From contig MU858087.1 of NCBI GenBank assembly GCA_033297075.1, positions 124,001 to 188,000 on the forward strand: a stretch of 64,000 nt of DNA. The letters are read 5' to 3'. Shown piece after piece: positions 46,760 to 59,026 of the stretch (the stretch's first letter is position 1; every line of letters begins with the position of its first letter). The DNA comes from Rhypophila decipiens (lineage: Eukaryota > Ascomycota > Sordariomycetes > Sordariales > Naviculisporaceae). A program made the position numbers and the translations under genes. The notes beneath the pieces were generated by a model that had not been told where the DNA came from, searched no databases, and was given only the letters and a program-made list of their open reading frames with translations.

Positions 46760-48790
46760 GTCTCTTTACTTTTTCTTTCTGGGGATTATCTGGGGCTTGG
46801 TGAATCATTATCTTACTTTTCTTCTCTCTGTTTCTTGTTCTTTTTCTATAATCAATAATTTCTTTGCTAAGTTGTTACTTTTGGGGGCTTGTTACTTTCT
46901 GAATTTTTCAACTTTTTGGTCGATTCATCTCAACCTTACCTGCTCCTCGTCAATCTTGGAGTCAGCTTCGCCTTGTCGGCTAGATGGTGTTTCCTTTGTC
47001 ATTTGAATAAATCGTGTTTTTATTTGTCTCGTTGACCCTTCATAAGAATAAATGCAAGGTCTGCTCTTCTCCATCTTACAAGTCGGGAATGTGAGTGATC
47101 ACTCTCTTAATGATAAGGAATGTGGCAAGATTGTAGCAATCACGGTTTGTTGTCCTCAGGGGCTGATAAGTCTGGATAGTTATATAGCAGCAGTCTCACT
47201 TGAATGCTAACGATTGCTAACAACGTGTCCGGTTTGGGTTCAGCGCCTCGGACGTACCGGGCGTAGACAGTACTTCATGGTAAATACTCAACCTGCAATA
47301 CCTGACCAGGGCCTTGTTCGCATTCGAATATATATATTCAAGGCCTTGATGAACTGTAAAATAGACACTTTACAAGCTGATTAAATGCGTTATACCTCCA
47401 AGGAAAATGCATTAACACAGTTACTATTAAGGCCTAGCAATCGTGTTCAACCAGGTAGCTACCAACTTGACTATTTACTACCGTGAAATGATGCAAGGTC
47501 CAGCCCCGGTACCCATACCTACCGTCATGGAAACATCTGCTTCCTGTTTCCCCAAGGCGGCAACAAGAAAATAAAGTCCACAGATTCTCAGTGCTTATTT
47601 ACCGGCGGTCACTTTCTATCCACGTCCACATAATCTGATGATCCATGGCGTGTTTGAGAAAAGGTAAGGAATCTGACAGCTCGCCGTCACTGGCTGGAAC
47701 GGACAAAGAGTGTGGCGCGTCCTACTTCTTTGTCGTCTGTTCAAACGGGTCGGGTATTTTGACTCCCGAAGGAAACATAGCCCGGGCCACCACCGACTTC
47801 TATTTTCAGCCCTGCCTAATCGTAGAGCACGCCTGACGTTGAATGAGGCGTCGACAAAATCCGGGGGTGTGGTCGTGCAGCCATCGCTTGGACGGGTGAC
47901 ATGAACTGCACTGCATTGCCACTGCATTCGGCAAACAAGACGCTGCTGCACAGCCCAACGGCCATGTTTGTTTTTCTTATCCTTCGGCTTTTGCTTGTTC
48001 CCTTGAGATATTAGGGCATATGAGTGATTCCAGCCCCTTTGGCCTCTGGCCCAACTCCCACCACGGCCACCACCAAATCGAGACCGCACTTGTGGGCCAG
48101 TGTGCCATCATCTCATCATTCATTTCTCTCCTAAGCAATTACTATGACTGTTTGTGGAGTTGTTATTGCCGTTTCCCCCTCGCAGTTGTACTCCGATGGC
48201 GGGCATATGCAAAACCAAAGCTGGTCGGAATGGCTAAAGGGTGGTCAAATGACTGTTTCAAGGTCGATGGGAATAAACCCCCGATGCAGACCTCAACCTG
48301 GCTTTCGGTATTTATCTACTTTGCTAGTATCATGATCTACGCCGTGCAGTCCCTTATATCTTGTCCGCCTCTTTCTTCTTTATGCCGATCCTTGGTCCAG
48401 AAACCCTTGGTTGCCTAACTTGCCTATTCCAAACCACCGTGTTGATGCTGGTAGGCACAGCAGTTCATGTATCCAGGGATAATTCCAAAGAAACGCTCGC
48501 GAAAAACTAAGCCCGCCGTTCTTCGTCTTTGGAATCCCTTCTTCTATCGTCGATTATTATCTGCCTTGTTTTTCTGGTTTTTGCTTTATTATATAGGCTG
48601 TTTGGACTGGCTTTCCTAGTTGGATCACGGGTCCTCGGTCTGATACACAGCCCAAAGCAAGAACAAGGCTTTTGTTGACTGATCCCATATATCATCATAC
48701 TGTGCTCCCATATTTATCTCCCTCGCAGCCTGTCAGCCCAAGAATCCAAGGAAAGTATCCGGCCGGATACCGATTCTGTCCATATCCAAC
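46760..48790. other. 2-kb spacer, no gene seen
   Basis: The left part (to about 47050) is T-rich with several TTTCTTT tracts, a likely 3' UTR. The rest is ordinary intergenic sequence with a TATATATA run near 47330. The minus frame at 47616-48089 and the plus frame at 48020-48418 have no family motifs. Confidence 0.5.
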
Positions 48791-50882
48791 ATGTCGCAAA
48801 GGACGACATTTAGCACGACTACGCCGCTGCCTCCGGGCATCTCTCGTCAGACCGTCATCAGCTTCCTCCACGACCACAAACGGATGATCGACTTGAACCC
48901 GCTGGTCAAGGAACGGCACACTATCAGACGACCTTTGCATGCTGCCCCGGATGAGCTCCGGTACACATGGTATTCCATTACCGACCACGCTTCGTATCTT
49001 CCCGGCAAAATCGCAACAGGCGAAGTCACATATACATGTGCCTTTAACAATCTACCGAATGGCCTGCAATCACATTGCTATGCGCCAGCCGGACTTGGTA
49101 AGCCGTCCTAAATCTTACATCATCACTAATAGCAGAGTATCTCTAAAGAGATTTGGCTCTAACACTGGTTTATTTTCTTGTGCAGATATTCGTCAGAGAT
49201 GGTTGATAGACGAACCAATTCAAGCAGGCGTGCTTGGTCTCAAAGGGGTCTCTGCGAAAGGGTTATATATCCGTGAGGATGTGGAAATTCTGTGCAACAG
49301 GGCCATGACTACTTCCGTGAAGAACACGTTGAAGGATTCGCATGCTGAGCTGGTGGCGAGGCTGAAGCTCAAGGCACAGCCTATGAGCAGCAGTGCGCGG
49401 GCAGTCATCCATACAAACACCAAGACTTTGGGAATTATTGCCCCCACCGGACAGGACCAAACCGGCAATAACATCAGAGGCGTGAGCGCCGGCGGTGCTG
49501 CGGACACGGCAGCTGATAGGGGCAAGCACCTGGCAGTTTATAGCTGGTTGAAATCCCACGAACAGCGACAGCCACAAGCACAACATTCACGGTCAAGCTC
49601 GGATCGCTCGACGAATAGCAGTGGCAGCAGCAACAGCCAGAATAGTAGTCTTCCATCACCTGTCTCTTCTTATGCATCAACACCGTCGTACAGAAATATG
49701 GCCATCAGTCCACCAACGCCGCCTTTCACGCCCATGGCGTCGCCGTTGTGGAAACAACTTCAATCGCCGCCACAGACTACCGTCACAACCCTTGCGTCTC
49801 TGTCGCCGGGGAGGGTGCCACCCAAACGACCACCTAGACCAGAAGAGCGGGAGAAGGAAATGCTAAAGCAAACAAATCGTCTGATCCCGGAACCGCTGCG
49901 TATCCCACGGACAACTGGAGCGGCGGCAGTCGCCCAGAGTTATTCCCCGGTCAATATCAAGAACGGCCCTCGTCAGATCGTCGGCTTCGAAGTTGGTCCC
50001 AGTATCAGCCCCATTGTCGCCGTCAGTGTCAATAACACCAATATCGACGCTGCTCTCAGCCCTCGACGAGTGGTATTAAACGACACTATTTCCAAAATCC
50101 CACCGAAACTAAAATCCCCGACAAGCCGACGACGCAAATTCAGCTACGACAGCACAAGCAGCACAGAAAACTACCTCGTAACCTCTCCCACCGTGATCCT
50201 CAACAAAAAGCTTCCCCCACCACCACCACCACCACCACCACCACAGCATATCCTATCCCAATCAGGCGACTACAACGAGCAAGTCGCCGCCACCAAGGAC
50301 TCGTCAACTCCGCCTTCCTCACCGATACTCGAACGCCTGCGAAAATACATGGGCACCCAGCACATCTCGTCTGATCCCTTTGAGCCACATCCCGATTATC
50401 CGCACATGAGTCCTTATATGGACGATGATCTTTTGGATCCTTACCAGAACGGTGATGATGATGATGACGGCGACGAATACGAGGATATTTACTATTACAA
50501 CGACGAGAGCGATAATAAACCGGCAGCAGTTGATGATGATAGTGATGACGCTGTCCTCGGTAGTAGGGAGATCAAGATCCTTGGCGGGTTGATAAAAGGT
50601 GATACGCTGGATGATTACTACCTCCGTTATGCGGATATGCAACAAGAGCCGCCGGTCAAAAAGAAGCCAGGAGAGGAGGAGAGTTTGGTCATGAATGATG
50701 ATGATAGTGGTTATGCAGATCATTATGTCCCACCACCAGCACAGCCAACGTCAAAGGCGCCTTTGCCATCACCGGTGGCAGTAGTGGAGGAGGAGAAACA
50801 GGAGGTGAATCAAATGACCGGGGCGACGCTGAGCGGGCCGTTTGTCGCTGCTTTTGATGAGTTTAATATCTGCTTGCCTTGA
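48791..50882 (+). CDS. DUF7053-type protein with long disordered tail
   Basis: Function unknown. Two exons, 48791-49097 and 49186-50882, give 667 aa. The first 170 or so residues form the compact domain: RTTFSTTTPLPPGISRQTVI; LHDHKRMIDLNPLV; LRYTWYSITDHASYLPG; GEVTYTCAFNNLPNGLQSHC; DIRQRWLIDE; GLYIREDVEILCNRAMT; VKNTLKDSHAELVARL. This matches the fungal DUF7053 pattern, which is thought to adopt a START/SRPBCC-like lipid-binding fold. Residues 200-667 are low complexity: Ser/Gln-rich, PPTPPFTPM, a run of ten prolines from a CCA repeat near 50215-50243, and Asp-rich patches (NGDDDDDGDEYED). The last residues (GPFVAAFDEFNICLP) look like a conserved short motif. The tail is a likely phosphorylated scaffold. 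Confidence 0.72.
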
Positions 50883-51445
50883 TTCTAGCAAGACTACCAA
50901 GACTACCTACCTTGTATTTATATCACAGGGGGGCATGGATATGATAACGATACCCTTGTATCAGTTAGATGAAAAACAAAAGACTGCATACCGCCTCTGT
51001 TGTATGATTTCGGGATGAGTCTGATGAGCCATTGCCTCCACCACCATAGTGTAGTAGCAGAATAGGTGTAGATAGTATATTCAGCAAACTTTAGACAAGC
51101 AACAGCCAAGTTATTGTTGTTGTGTTCCCTCAAAACCGGCTTCAGTTCATTGCCCAAAAAAATAAAATTCTATTTGGTAGCTCAGCTATCCTATTTCGGT
51201 GATCCTATCTTAGTAGGTCATCTCTCCTCCTGCTGCTACCAGGCTATCAGGCAAGCCCCCGTCCATACTCGCTTGCAAAAAAAGAAATAAAAGAAAATTC
51301 GCTCATCTATCCGTAAATTGCAATCCAACAATCATACAAACCCTAGCGGAGCCCATCACTAAACTCCCAAGCTCATGACTATATACCAGCAAAACCCTGC
51401 TAGCAAGTATATAGCAAAGAGCAAATAATCCCCTCCTAAAACCTC
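50883..51445. other. Convergent 3' spacer, no gene seen
   Basis: 563 bp, A/T-rich, between the DUF7053 gene (plus) and ORC4 (minus). Consistent with two 3' UTRs. Confidence 0.5.
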
Positions 51446-54400
51446 CTAAAGCCCAGTGCACCACTTGGCCAAAACAGCATTCAGCTTGACAGCCCCGGGG
51501 ATCTCCTCGAGCGCAACATCAACCTTGAACATCTTGCCCTCGTTCATCCCAGCAGCAGAAGAGCCCGTCGTCGTCGTCCTCGCCGCAGCAGTAGGATCGA
51601 CCAATAGCTCCAACTTATGGAGGCGCTGCCACGCGCCCAGAGCAACGTCGCGACCCCATACCCTCGCCGCGCCGCCGAGAGCAAACATGCCCGCGTTGGC
51701 CGACTGTACGCGCTGTTGGGCCATGAGCCGAGTGTACTCGTCGTAGGCCGTGGAAAAGTTGACCACTTCGGTATTGGCAATAATCTCCAGCCTGGCGGCG
51801 GCTATCAGCATCGAGAGGTCGAGATCAGACAGCGCCTCGAGTACAGGGAGCTTCGAGTGGGGGTACTCGAGGCCCTGGATCGGACCGGGCGGCTTTAGGG
51901 TTGGGAAATTCGTGTCGAGCAAGCTGAGAGGGACGATCCAGCCTCTGAGGAATGCCATTACGGATTTAGTGGTGTAGTATTGGTACTCGAGACGGTTCTG
52001 GAACGCACGCGTCTTGCGGAGTTTCTAAATAAACACCGTGTGAGTCGTGCGGAATGTTGGTGGTGGTGGTGTTTTTCTCGCTTACCTCGACTTGCTCATT
52101 CCACCAATTCCAGAATCGGGTGTGACCCCTGACGCTCACGTCGATGCCCTCGGACATCATATCCTCGTCGTCAACGGTGAAGCCTTGTCGACAGACCTCC
52201 CAGTATGCCGGCAAGCTCCTAGGTGGCGACAGGAATACGTAGCGATGGCTGAACCGACTCTTGACGCGCTTCTCAAGGATCTCAACCACATCGATTTTGG
52301 TGGTCAGACCAATCACCGCGATGGGCGCTTTTTTAGCCTGGGCGATGTCAAACAGATTGTAGAGCAGGGTTTGCCGGGGATGGGCAGCGAAGAGTTCGAA
52401 CTCATCAAGCACGAAGATGACCGACTTGGACGTCACACCATCTTGAGCGTCGCCCGAGATTTCTGTTGGGTGAGAGAGAAGGGCAATCAGAGATGCCATG
52501 GTGTCCTGGTAGCTGGTCGTCTACATCACAAGAGTTAGCCGCCGTCTGCCCAATTCAAAATTCAGCCAAATGACATGCCTTGTTGAGAAGCTCCTCGTCC
52601 ACTTCCATCTCCCTTCCAAGTTGGGTCCAGATTTCCTTCATTGCACGCTTATCGTCGTCAAGCATGAAACCGGTCAACCAGATCATATGGAAGTCGTCTT
52701 TGTGCTCCTTCTTGGCAGTAGACATCACTTTATCCATCACCTGCAATGATTGCTCGCGTCAGTATGTTGTCACAAGTCAAGAGAGGACCGGGAAGAGGCT
52801 GCCCACCGTCGTCTTTCCACTTCCACGTCCGCCAATCACCAACATGGAGTTGCCCTCTCCGGCCTCTATAGTCTGATCGACGACTTGATAGACTTTCTCA
52901 TAGACTTCATCCATGTTGATGAGCTTTATCTTCTTTTTTCCATTGCATCGATCTAGCAAGACACGCTGCATAGCCTTGAGGTGATGCTTGAAGTTGGGTA
53001 TATTTGTGACCACTTCTGCGGAATCCGCGGTCGACTCTTTGCCGATTTGTTTGGTATTATCCGCTCTCTTCTCGGAGCATGCGCGGCAGTACCAGTCCCC
53101 CTTGGGGATAACTGCCACGTCGTAGCACTTCTGATGAGCAGCCACGCTGCATTCGTCGCCGTCGCAAAGTAGGATCTCGTTGCCTGGTTTCGAATCCGGC
53201 TTGGAACACACGCTGCACACTTGGTCATCCTCATGTGATTCTTGTTCCATCTCCTCGCTACCACCTGATTCGGGCTCAGGCTGGGGCTCGGGGTCGACCT
53301 CGAGGTTCGGCGTCAATTCCATCGGATCCTCCTGGATAGACGGCGAAGGGGACTCGGGGTCGACCGCGGGGTTCGGCGTCAGTTCCATCGGATCCTCCTG
53401 GATAGACAGCGAAGGGGCCTCAGAGTCGGCCTCAGGGCTCACTGTCGATTCCTCTGTATTTATGCTGATAGATGGCGAAGGGGACTCGGGGTCGACCACG
53501 GGGTTCGCCGTTAATGCCTTCGGCTCCTCCTGGATAGAGAAGGAAGGGGACTCGGAGTCGACCTCAGGGTTCTCCGTCGATTCCTCCGTATTCGTGCTGT
53601 TAGATGGCGAAGGGGACTCGGAGTCGACCACGGGCTTCGCCGTTAACTCCTTCGGCTCCTCCTGGACAGAGAAAGAAGGGGACTCGGATGGGACTTCAGG
53701 GCTCACAGTCGATTCCTTCGTATCCGTGCTGATAGATGTGATAGAGGGCGAAGAGGACTCGGGAGCCGCCTGGTCATCGGTGGTGCTTTTAATATTGTTC
53801 AACCAACTAAACGCGGCGCTCAAACGGGATTTGCCAACAGCAACCCGGTTGGAAGGGGTCGGAATTCCCTTGAGCGGCTGAGAATCATTGACATGGTCCT
53901 TCTGACTTGGTACCTTTGTGGCCTCCAGGACCTTGATGGGCTCCTCCTCAGTCGCGGTGCTGTCCTTGGAAGCATCGGGCTTGGAAGGCTGCATGATACT
54001 GACCGCCGGTGCCGGCGATGCAGCAGCGCTTTGGGCAGAAGCCTTGGACGAAACCTGGCTCTTAGGTGGACGACCACGCCGCTTCTTGGGTGGACGATCT
54101 TCTTCTTCGACCGGGTCAGGTGATGCCGTCGCGGTGGTCGTCTCAACTGTTGCTGCTCGAGTCCTTTTCCTGGTGACTGGAGGGGCATCCATCTCGTCGT
54201 CGGTTAATTCGTCTTCGTCATAAATCAGTATCTCTCTTGGAGCTTTCTTGCCCCCGCGCTGGGATTGAGGTTTGGTTTTCTTGGTGGTGACGGGCTGTGT
54301 CTCCTTCTTTTGAGGCTGTTGCCGGGGAGTCTTGCTCTTTTGCCGGGGCTCTGGGGCGGCCAGCACGTCTTCTATTGCAAACTTTGAAGTCGGCCTTTTG

Positions 54401-54585
54401 ACTCTGGTCGATGCAGAACGCCGAATCGCTGATGACTGTGATGAGGATGTCTCTTCTTGAGATGCTGTGTCTTCTTGAACACGTTGCTTTTTCGATGAGA
54501 CAAGATCAAGCGATTCATCTTCATTCGTTGATCTTGCCCGCTTGTTACCCCCTTTGGGGGCCGTATTCTCCTTTTTTTTGGCCAT
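51446..54585 (-). CDS. ORC4: Orc4, with AT-hook, repeats and PHD finger
   Basis: Orc4 is an AAA+ subunit of the origin recognition complex, which marks replication origins. Four exons, 54585-52807, 52740-52579, 52520-52086 and 52024-51446, give about 984 aa, roughly twice the size of animal Orc4. Order: a Lys/Arg-rich head; an AT-hook (KRRGRPPK, about 168-175); a 44-aa acidic Ser/Pro/Glu repeat, two full copies plus a shortened one (about 282-432); a PHD finger (CSVC...CDGDEC...HQKCY...WYCRAC, about 455-500); then the ATPase with Walker A GGRGSGKTT (about 584-592), Walker B SVIFVLDEFELF and a C-terminal winged-helix region ending ALEEIPGAVKLNAVLAKW. The second intron appears to use a GC donor. 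The start is the ATG at 54585; a TTG upstream is not used. AT-hooks echo fission-yeast Orc4, which binds A/T-rich DNA through them. Confidence 0.93.
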
Positions 54586-55451
54586 TTTTCTCAGCAAAGA
54601 TGCTATGAGCAGGTGTGTAAGCCAGCAAGTATTGCTCAATGGGAAAGTCCACAAACAGAGGTTAGAAAGTGGAGAGATGAGTAGAGGCGGTAAAAGGGAT
54701 CAAGAGCAAAGTGAGTCGATTTGGTTGTTGAATAAAGAGGTTGTATGCGTGAGCTGTAATTTATGTCGTCTTGGACGAGGTTAAGTACCATGTATGGTCG
54801 AAGTTGTAAGGAAACGCGACGTTCGACGCGAAAGTTGACTGCCAATCAATTACCATTGTGTCACTGCCACTTCCAGCTTCAGGCTGGGGAAAGCTTAAAA
54901 AGTGGGACCAGACAGCTGAAAATCAAGGCGAAACAGCCCCACATTTACCCCTGAAAAGAAACAATACAACAATACGTACTCCATACGGGTTACTGCTTTT
55001 GCACTGTGTATTTCTATTGAGAGGTGAGGGGCAAGAACAATACCTAGTAAATACATTGTTACATTTCCAGTTGGTCTGCTCTTCCATTATTCGTCCAAGG
55101 CTTGTTCTGAGTGGCAACGACAGCATGGAAATAGAACTACGTAATACCTTCAGGTATGTTCCTTTCAGTCTCCTCCTCCATGTTAGTTTGGAGTCACGAT
55201 GATCGCTGCCTCACACCTTCAGAAGTCACGGCCTTTACTAAGCCCGAAGGCGATGTCGAGCCAGCTTCAGCTTACGGGTTACTGTTTTATTTTCGACATA
55301 TACAGCCAAATACTAGGCAAATTGAAAGAATAGAGACCGTCGTTATCGTTGGATATGTATGATCAGAATCTCTTGTGAGATCCGCAGGTCTAAGTAATGG
55401 ATTTGTTATATGATCAATATGCCCCTATTATGCAAAGCATGTTTCCGACTC
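54586..55451. other. Spacer upstream of ORC4, no gene seen
   Basis: 866 bp carrying the ORC4 promoter and the 3' region of the thioesterase gene, both on the minus strand. No supported frame. Confidence 0.5.
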
Positions 55452-56301
55452 CTAAAGTTGACTTCTCCCAACATCCCTGCCCATCTGGACCCAAAGCCCA
55501 GCGCCCTCGGCCATTAAATTCCCTAGAGATAGAAGCTCTGGTTAGCAATTGTCAAGGCCCGAACCAAAAGACATTTCCCAGACTTACCATCCTTATCCTC
55601 GATTGTCCCCCTGACATGGATCTTCCTCCCGTCCAGCTTAATGACCCGGCCGCGAACCAGCACGACCTGGGGCAACTTGACCGGGCGGAGGAACTTGGTG
55701 TTAAACTGCACGGTATACGCACCGAGTTCTACAAGATTTCAGACAGCCCATTATTAACCATGGCATTCTTAAGCCGCACAAGTAATTAGAACAATGACTC
55801 ACTAGCTTGGAAATTCGCCGCAGTCCCCATGACCTCGTCCATCAACACAGCAAACAACCCCCCCTGCATGGTGCCCGCGAAGCCGCAGAGATCCTCACCC
55901 AGATCGAGCAGTGCGTTGAACAACAAGAAGGGATTTCTCGGGTCCTCGCCGTCGGCCGGTCCTCCGCCCTTGAGCAATTCGGTGCTGCGCGAGATGGTCT
56001 CACTCTCGCCAGTCTTCTTCCCAAGGGGAGGCTGCACCATACGGAGAAAGGTCGTGGTAGCCCGCACCGTCGTCCCGCTGTTCATGGTCCGACGGACAAA
56101 GTTGGATTCTCCAGAGGGCAAGGGGCGTCTGTCTACGACGATGATGTTCAGAATGGCCGGGTCGTTGAGGAGCGTCGCACACCATGGGATCGCGCGGAAG
56201 TGAGCCACGGGATCTTTGACGAATTGGTTGTGAGCGTCTGCCGGGGCTTGGTGAGGCTTTACGGCTGGGGCCACGGATGTGCTTCTCGTTGTTGTTTCCA
56301 T
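55452..56301 (-). CDS. Hotdog-fold acyl-CoA thioesterase-like protein
   Basis: Three exons, 56301-55803, 55728-55588 and 55522-55452, give 236 aa. The PaaI/4HBT-type hotdog domain fills the C-terminal half. Seen: CGFAGTMQGGLFAVLMDEVMG, the helix with the H/Q-G-G turn typical of these enzymes; LGAYTVQFNTKFLRPVKLPQ; VLVRGRVIKLDGRKIHVRGT; and a terminal NLMAEGAGLWV strand. Residues 20-60 (VKDPVAHFRAIPWCATLLNDP) are a fungal N-terminal extension seen in THEM4-like proteins. Expected activity is hydrolysis of acyl-CoA thioesters, but the substrate is unknown. No peroxisomal signal is visible at the C-terminus (it ends SQL, only loosely like PTS1). The last exon of 23 codons is supported by the in-frame join. 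Confidence 0.82.
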
Positions 56302-57182
56302 TTTGTCGGTCTTTATTTTGTTTGACCAGCAGACAATGGAGGGTGGCTGTATGACTTGAAAGACTGGTGACTCTGGAGATAATCGTCAAGGGAAGAATGG
56401 AGGCAGTGAGGTTCAAGGGTAAGTCCACAAAGAACAACAGGTCAGAGATATTTGTACTTGTTGGATGTGCCCCTGGTTGAGCCGTGTCTTTCTGTTCAAC
56501 GCTATGCCAAAATGTAACAAGAGTCAGCTCCCAGAACTACATTGCAGAGCGTGTCTTCGCGCAAGGGCGGATGATTGTCCATCGACAAATCGCCCTTGAC
56601 TAGAATGGAGCCAGGCGGTACCAGCGAGTGGACACTCTCAGTCAAAAAGCTTCTTTGTTGTACGCTGAAGCACTTGAACAGGAAAGCTTGGGATCTAGGA
56701 ATGACTAGGGTAGTGTTGTGTCTAGGATTTATAGTGTCGTATCAAGGCCGTTCTAAGACCGAGATGTACCGGGCCGTTCGAAACGATCAAAGAGAGATTC
56801 AGGAGACTCCCTCTAGTGCGAACACAAGTGCCAGGCGACGAGTTGGTCGAGATCTCTGACGTTCTCTATGTGCCGACATTCTTCGACGAAGAAGACAGTA
56901 AGTGGACTGTTGCACCAAGTCAATCAATACAATAATTACCAATGAAGGAGCACTTGAGAAGGTAATAGGTAGTTTCATGAAATAAACCTCAACTCCATCG
57001 GCAGCAGGAATCGTCTCTCCAATATATGTACATCCTGGCAACCCATCCTGTTCTATGCTAATTTTTAATCATCTGTGGTATAAACCTCCGGAAAGGAAAC
57101 GGACTGTCCCGACTGCAGTTTATACAAAAGGCCAGCCAACGCCAACGCCACGGACAGAATGCTCTATAAACAGGACACAAGC
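56302..57182. other. Spacer, no gene seen
   Basis: 881 bp between the thioesterase start and the end of the mitochondrial carrier gene, both minus. Short frames such as 56575-56859 lack family motifs. Confidence 0.5.
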
Positions 57183-58459
57183 TTATATTCCAAGCCACAT
57201 TTTGGCTCTCTCATACGTGTAAAACGCAGTCGCCGTCATTGGTATCACTTTTACGTAACCGATTGTTAATCCAACGAAGAAGCCCCTGAGGCCTCGTTCT
57301 CTCATAATGATTGCGGCCGTCTCGCTGATCCGTAACCGCCGCCTGTCTCCCACGGCACCTCCAACTTGCATTCGTCTCCTGATAACCTCTAGCGGGTAAG
57401 ACGCCGTCTGGGAGACAAGACCCGCTACACCGCCGGCCGCCAGTTCGGCCCAAGACCGGAGCGGAGCCGCCTTGCCAGCAGGTACGTTGTCGGGTTTTGG
57501 TAAAGTCGTCCACTTTGCCACTTTAGGGTGCCGTAGAAGATCTCCGGCAGTATCGTGCGTAAGAAAAGACATTCCAGCATAGGGAACCATGCCCAGGAGG
57601 GTGGCAGAAAATCCACGGTAGAAGTTGACAAGACCATTCCGTGGGAGCGCGGCCTCCATAGCAGCACCTGGGGCCGCGGCGACTGATGCGCTCCTTATTT
57701 CCGGAGGTCCCACCGGGCTGTGCCGATGCTCACGGTATATTTGCCTGCATATTCTTGTCAAGGACGACCGACTGTCCTTCTTGGTCTCGAATGCCAGTCG
57801 AACTCGAATAACTTCTAGGGGATATGTAAAAAAGACGGATGTTACGCCGGCGAGCGATCCGCTGATAAGTCGTCGAAAGGGAGTCTCGTGGTCTTTGCTG
57901 TGGATGATAATCGCTCGAATCTGTTCGTAGGCCAGAAATTTGATACCAGCGTATGGAAAGATCCTCAACAAGGTTGCCGAATGTCCTCTATATAAGCCCA
58001 TGGTGCCATCTTGGCGGTATATGTCTTTTATTGCGGCCGCGACGCCAAACCATGATCCCGTGTATTTCACAAACTGGGGGTTGTGTGCTTGGAAGAGAAT
58101 TTTGACACGGTCGAGCGGCGCCACTATTGTCTTTGCCTGTTGAGCTATTAGAGGCGATGCACTTGGTACGTAGAGAATATCTGGAAAGAATATGGACGAC
58201 ATACAGCGCACCCGGCGAACCCGCCCGCGACACCAGATCGCCAAAGATAATCAAGACTGCGCTTATTCTGCTTCTGGGTCTCTGCGCGGGGAAATTTGGC
58301 TTCGTCGTCCGTCGGGCATACAGCGGGTTCCTTTTGTCGCCTTGTCGAGTCCATTGCCTGTCTAGCGCCGGCGCCCAGTTGCAGCGCATCACCAGTCTCT
58401 TGTGTCAAGTGTGGCCGACTCCCCGGCGCAGAGGCATCGTTGATGAGGGCCGGGCCCAT
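57183..58459 (-). CDS. LEU5: Mitochondrial carrier, Leu5 type (coenzyme A transport)
   Basis: An inner-membrane SLC25 carrier. Yeast Leu5 and human SLC25A42/SLC25A16 relatives are needed for coenzyme A accumulation in the matrix. Two exons, 58459-58205 and 58136-57183, give 402 aa. The intron falls inside repeat 1: GGFAGCA joins AKTIVAPLDRVKILFQ. The three carrier signatures are PLDRVKILFQ, PLEVIRVRLAFE and PLEVIRRRMQ. The Leu5-type string GHSATLLRIFPYAGIKFLAYEQIR follows repeat 1, and FYRGFSATLLGMVPYAGMSF follows repeat 2. The N-terminal 70 residues are polar. An insert of about 30 residues (HRHSPVGPPEI...AAPGAA) lies in the repeat 2 matrix loop. An in-frame stop lies just upstream of a GTG codon, so the ATG at 58459 is the best start. 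It is divergent from the METTL4-type gene. Confidence 0.88.
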
Positions 58460-59026
58460 TCCCACTCGTGGCTTACCGCTACGGACTCCGCTCCGTCGGG
58501 GCACTAGAGCATTCGATCAGCTGCAGAGTGTTATAAGGGCATCTCAATCAGTCGTTATGAAGGCCGTGTAAGAGCTCGCTGTCAGCGTGAGTAAGGGTGA
58601 TGAAAAAACGCCGTAATGATGGGGAAATGACGGGTATGGAATTAAAGATCCAAATTCCGGGAACGGGCTTGCATTTCTGGGTGGGACGTCATGTCCCAAG
58701 AACTCCACCCCCATGTTCACAGTGCCGAGGACAGCCGAATGCCCTGTGTTCGGGGTTCTGGAGGAGGCGGGATTGGCTTAGCCACCCGAGCCGACTAACC
58801 CAAAACAGGCGAAAGGTCACACGTCTTGGCCCGTAATCCTTGGTGTGGTGCACCGGTATTGCGTATCCACCGTACGGACCGGACACCGATGAAAAGCGCC
58901 GTGGCCGAAAGCTGTCTACGAGAACAACAACATCTCGGGCCCAGAAGAAGATCTGCCAAAACTGAATTCAGAGGCAATTGAGACCAGCATAAACCGACTT
59001 AGTTGTACTTGGGTCTGTCTGCGAGA
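58460..59026. promoter_or_regulatory. Divergent promoter of the carrier and the METTL4-type gene
   Basis: 567 bp between divergent start codons. It has a GC-rich middle with a CCACCCGAG-type string. I cannot assign specific factor sites. Confidence 0.5.
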
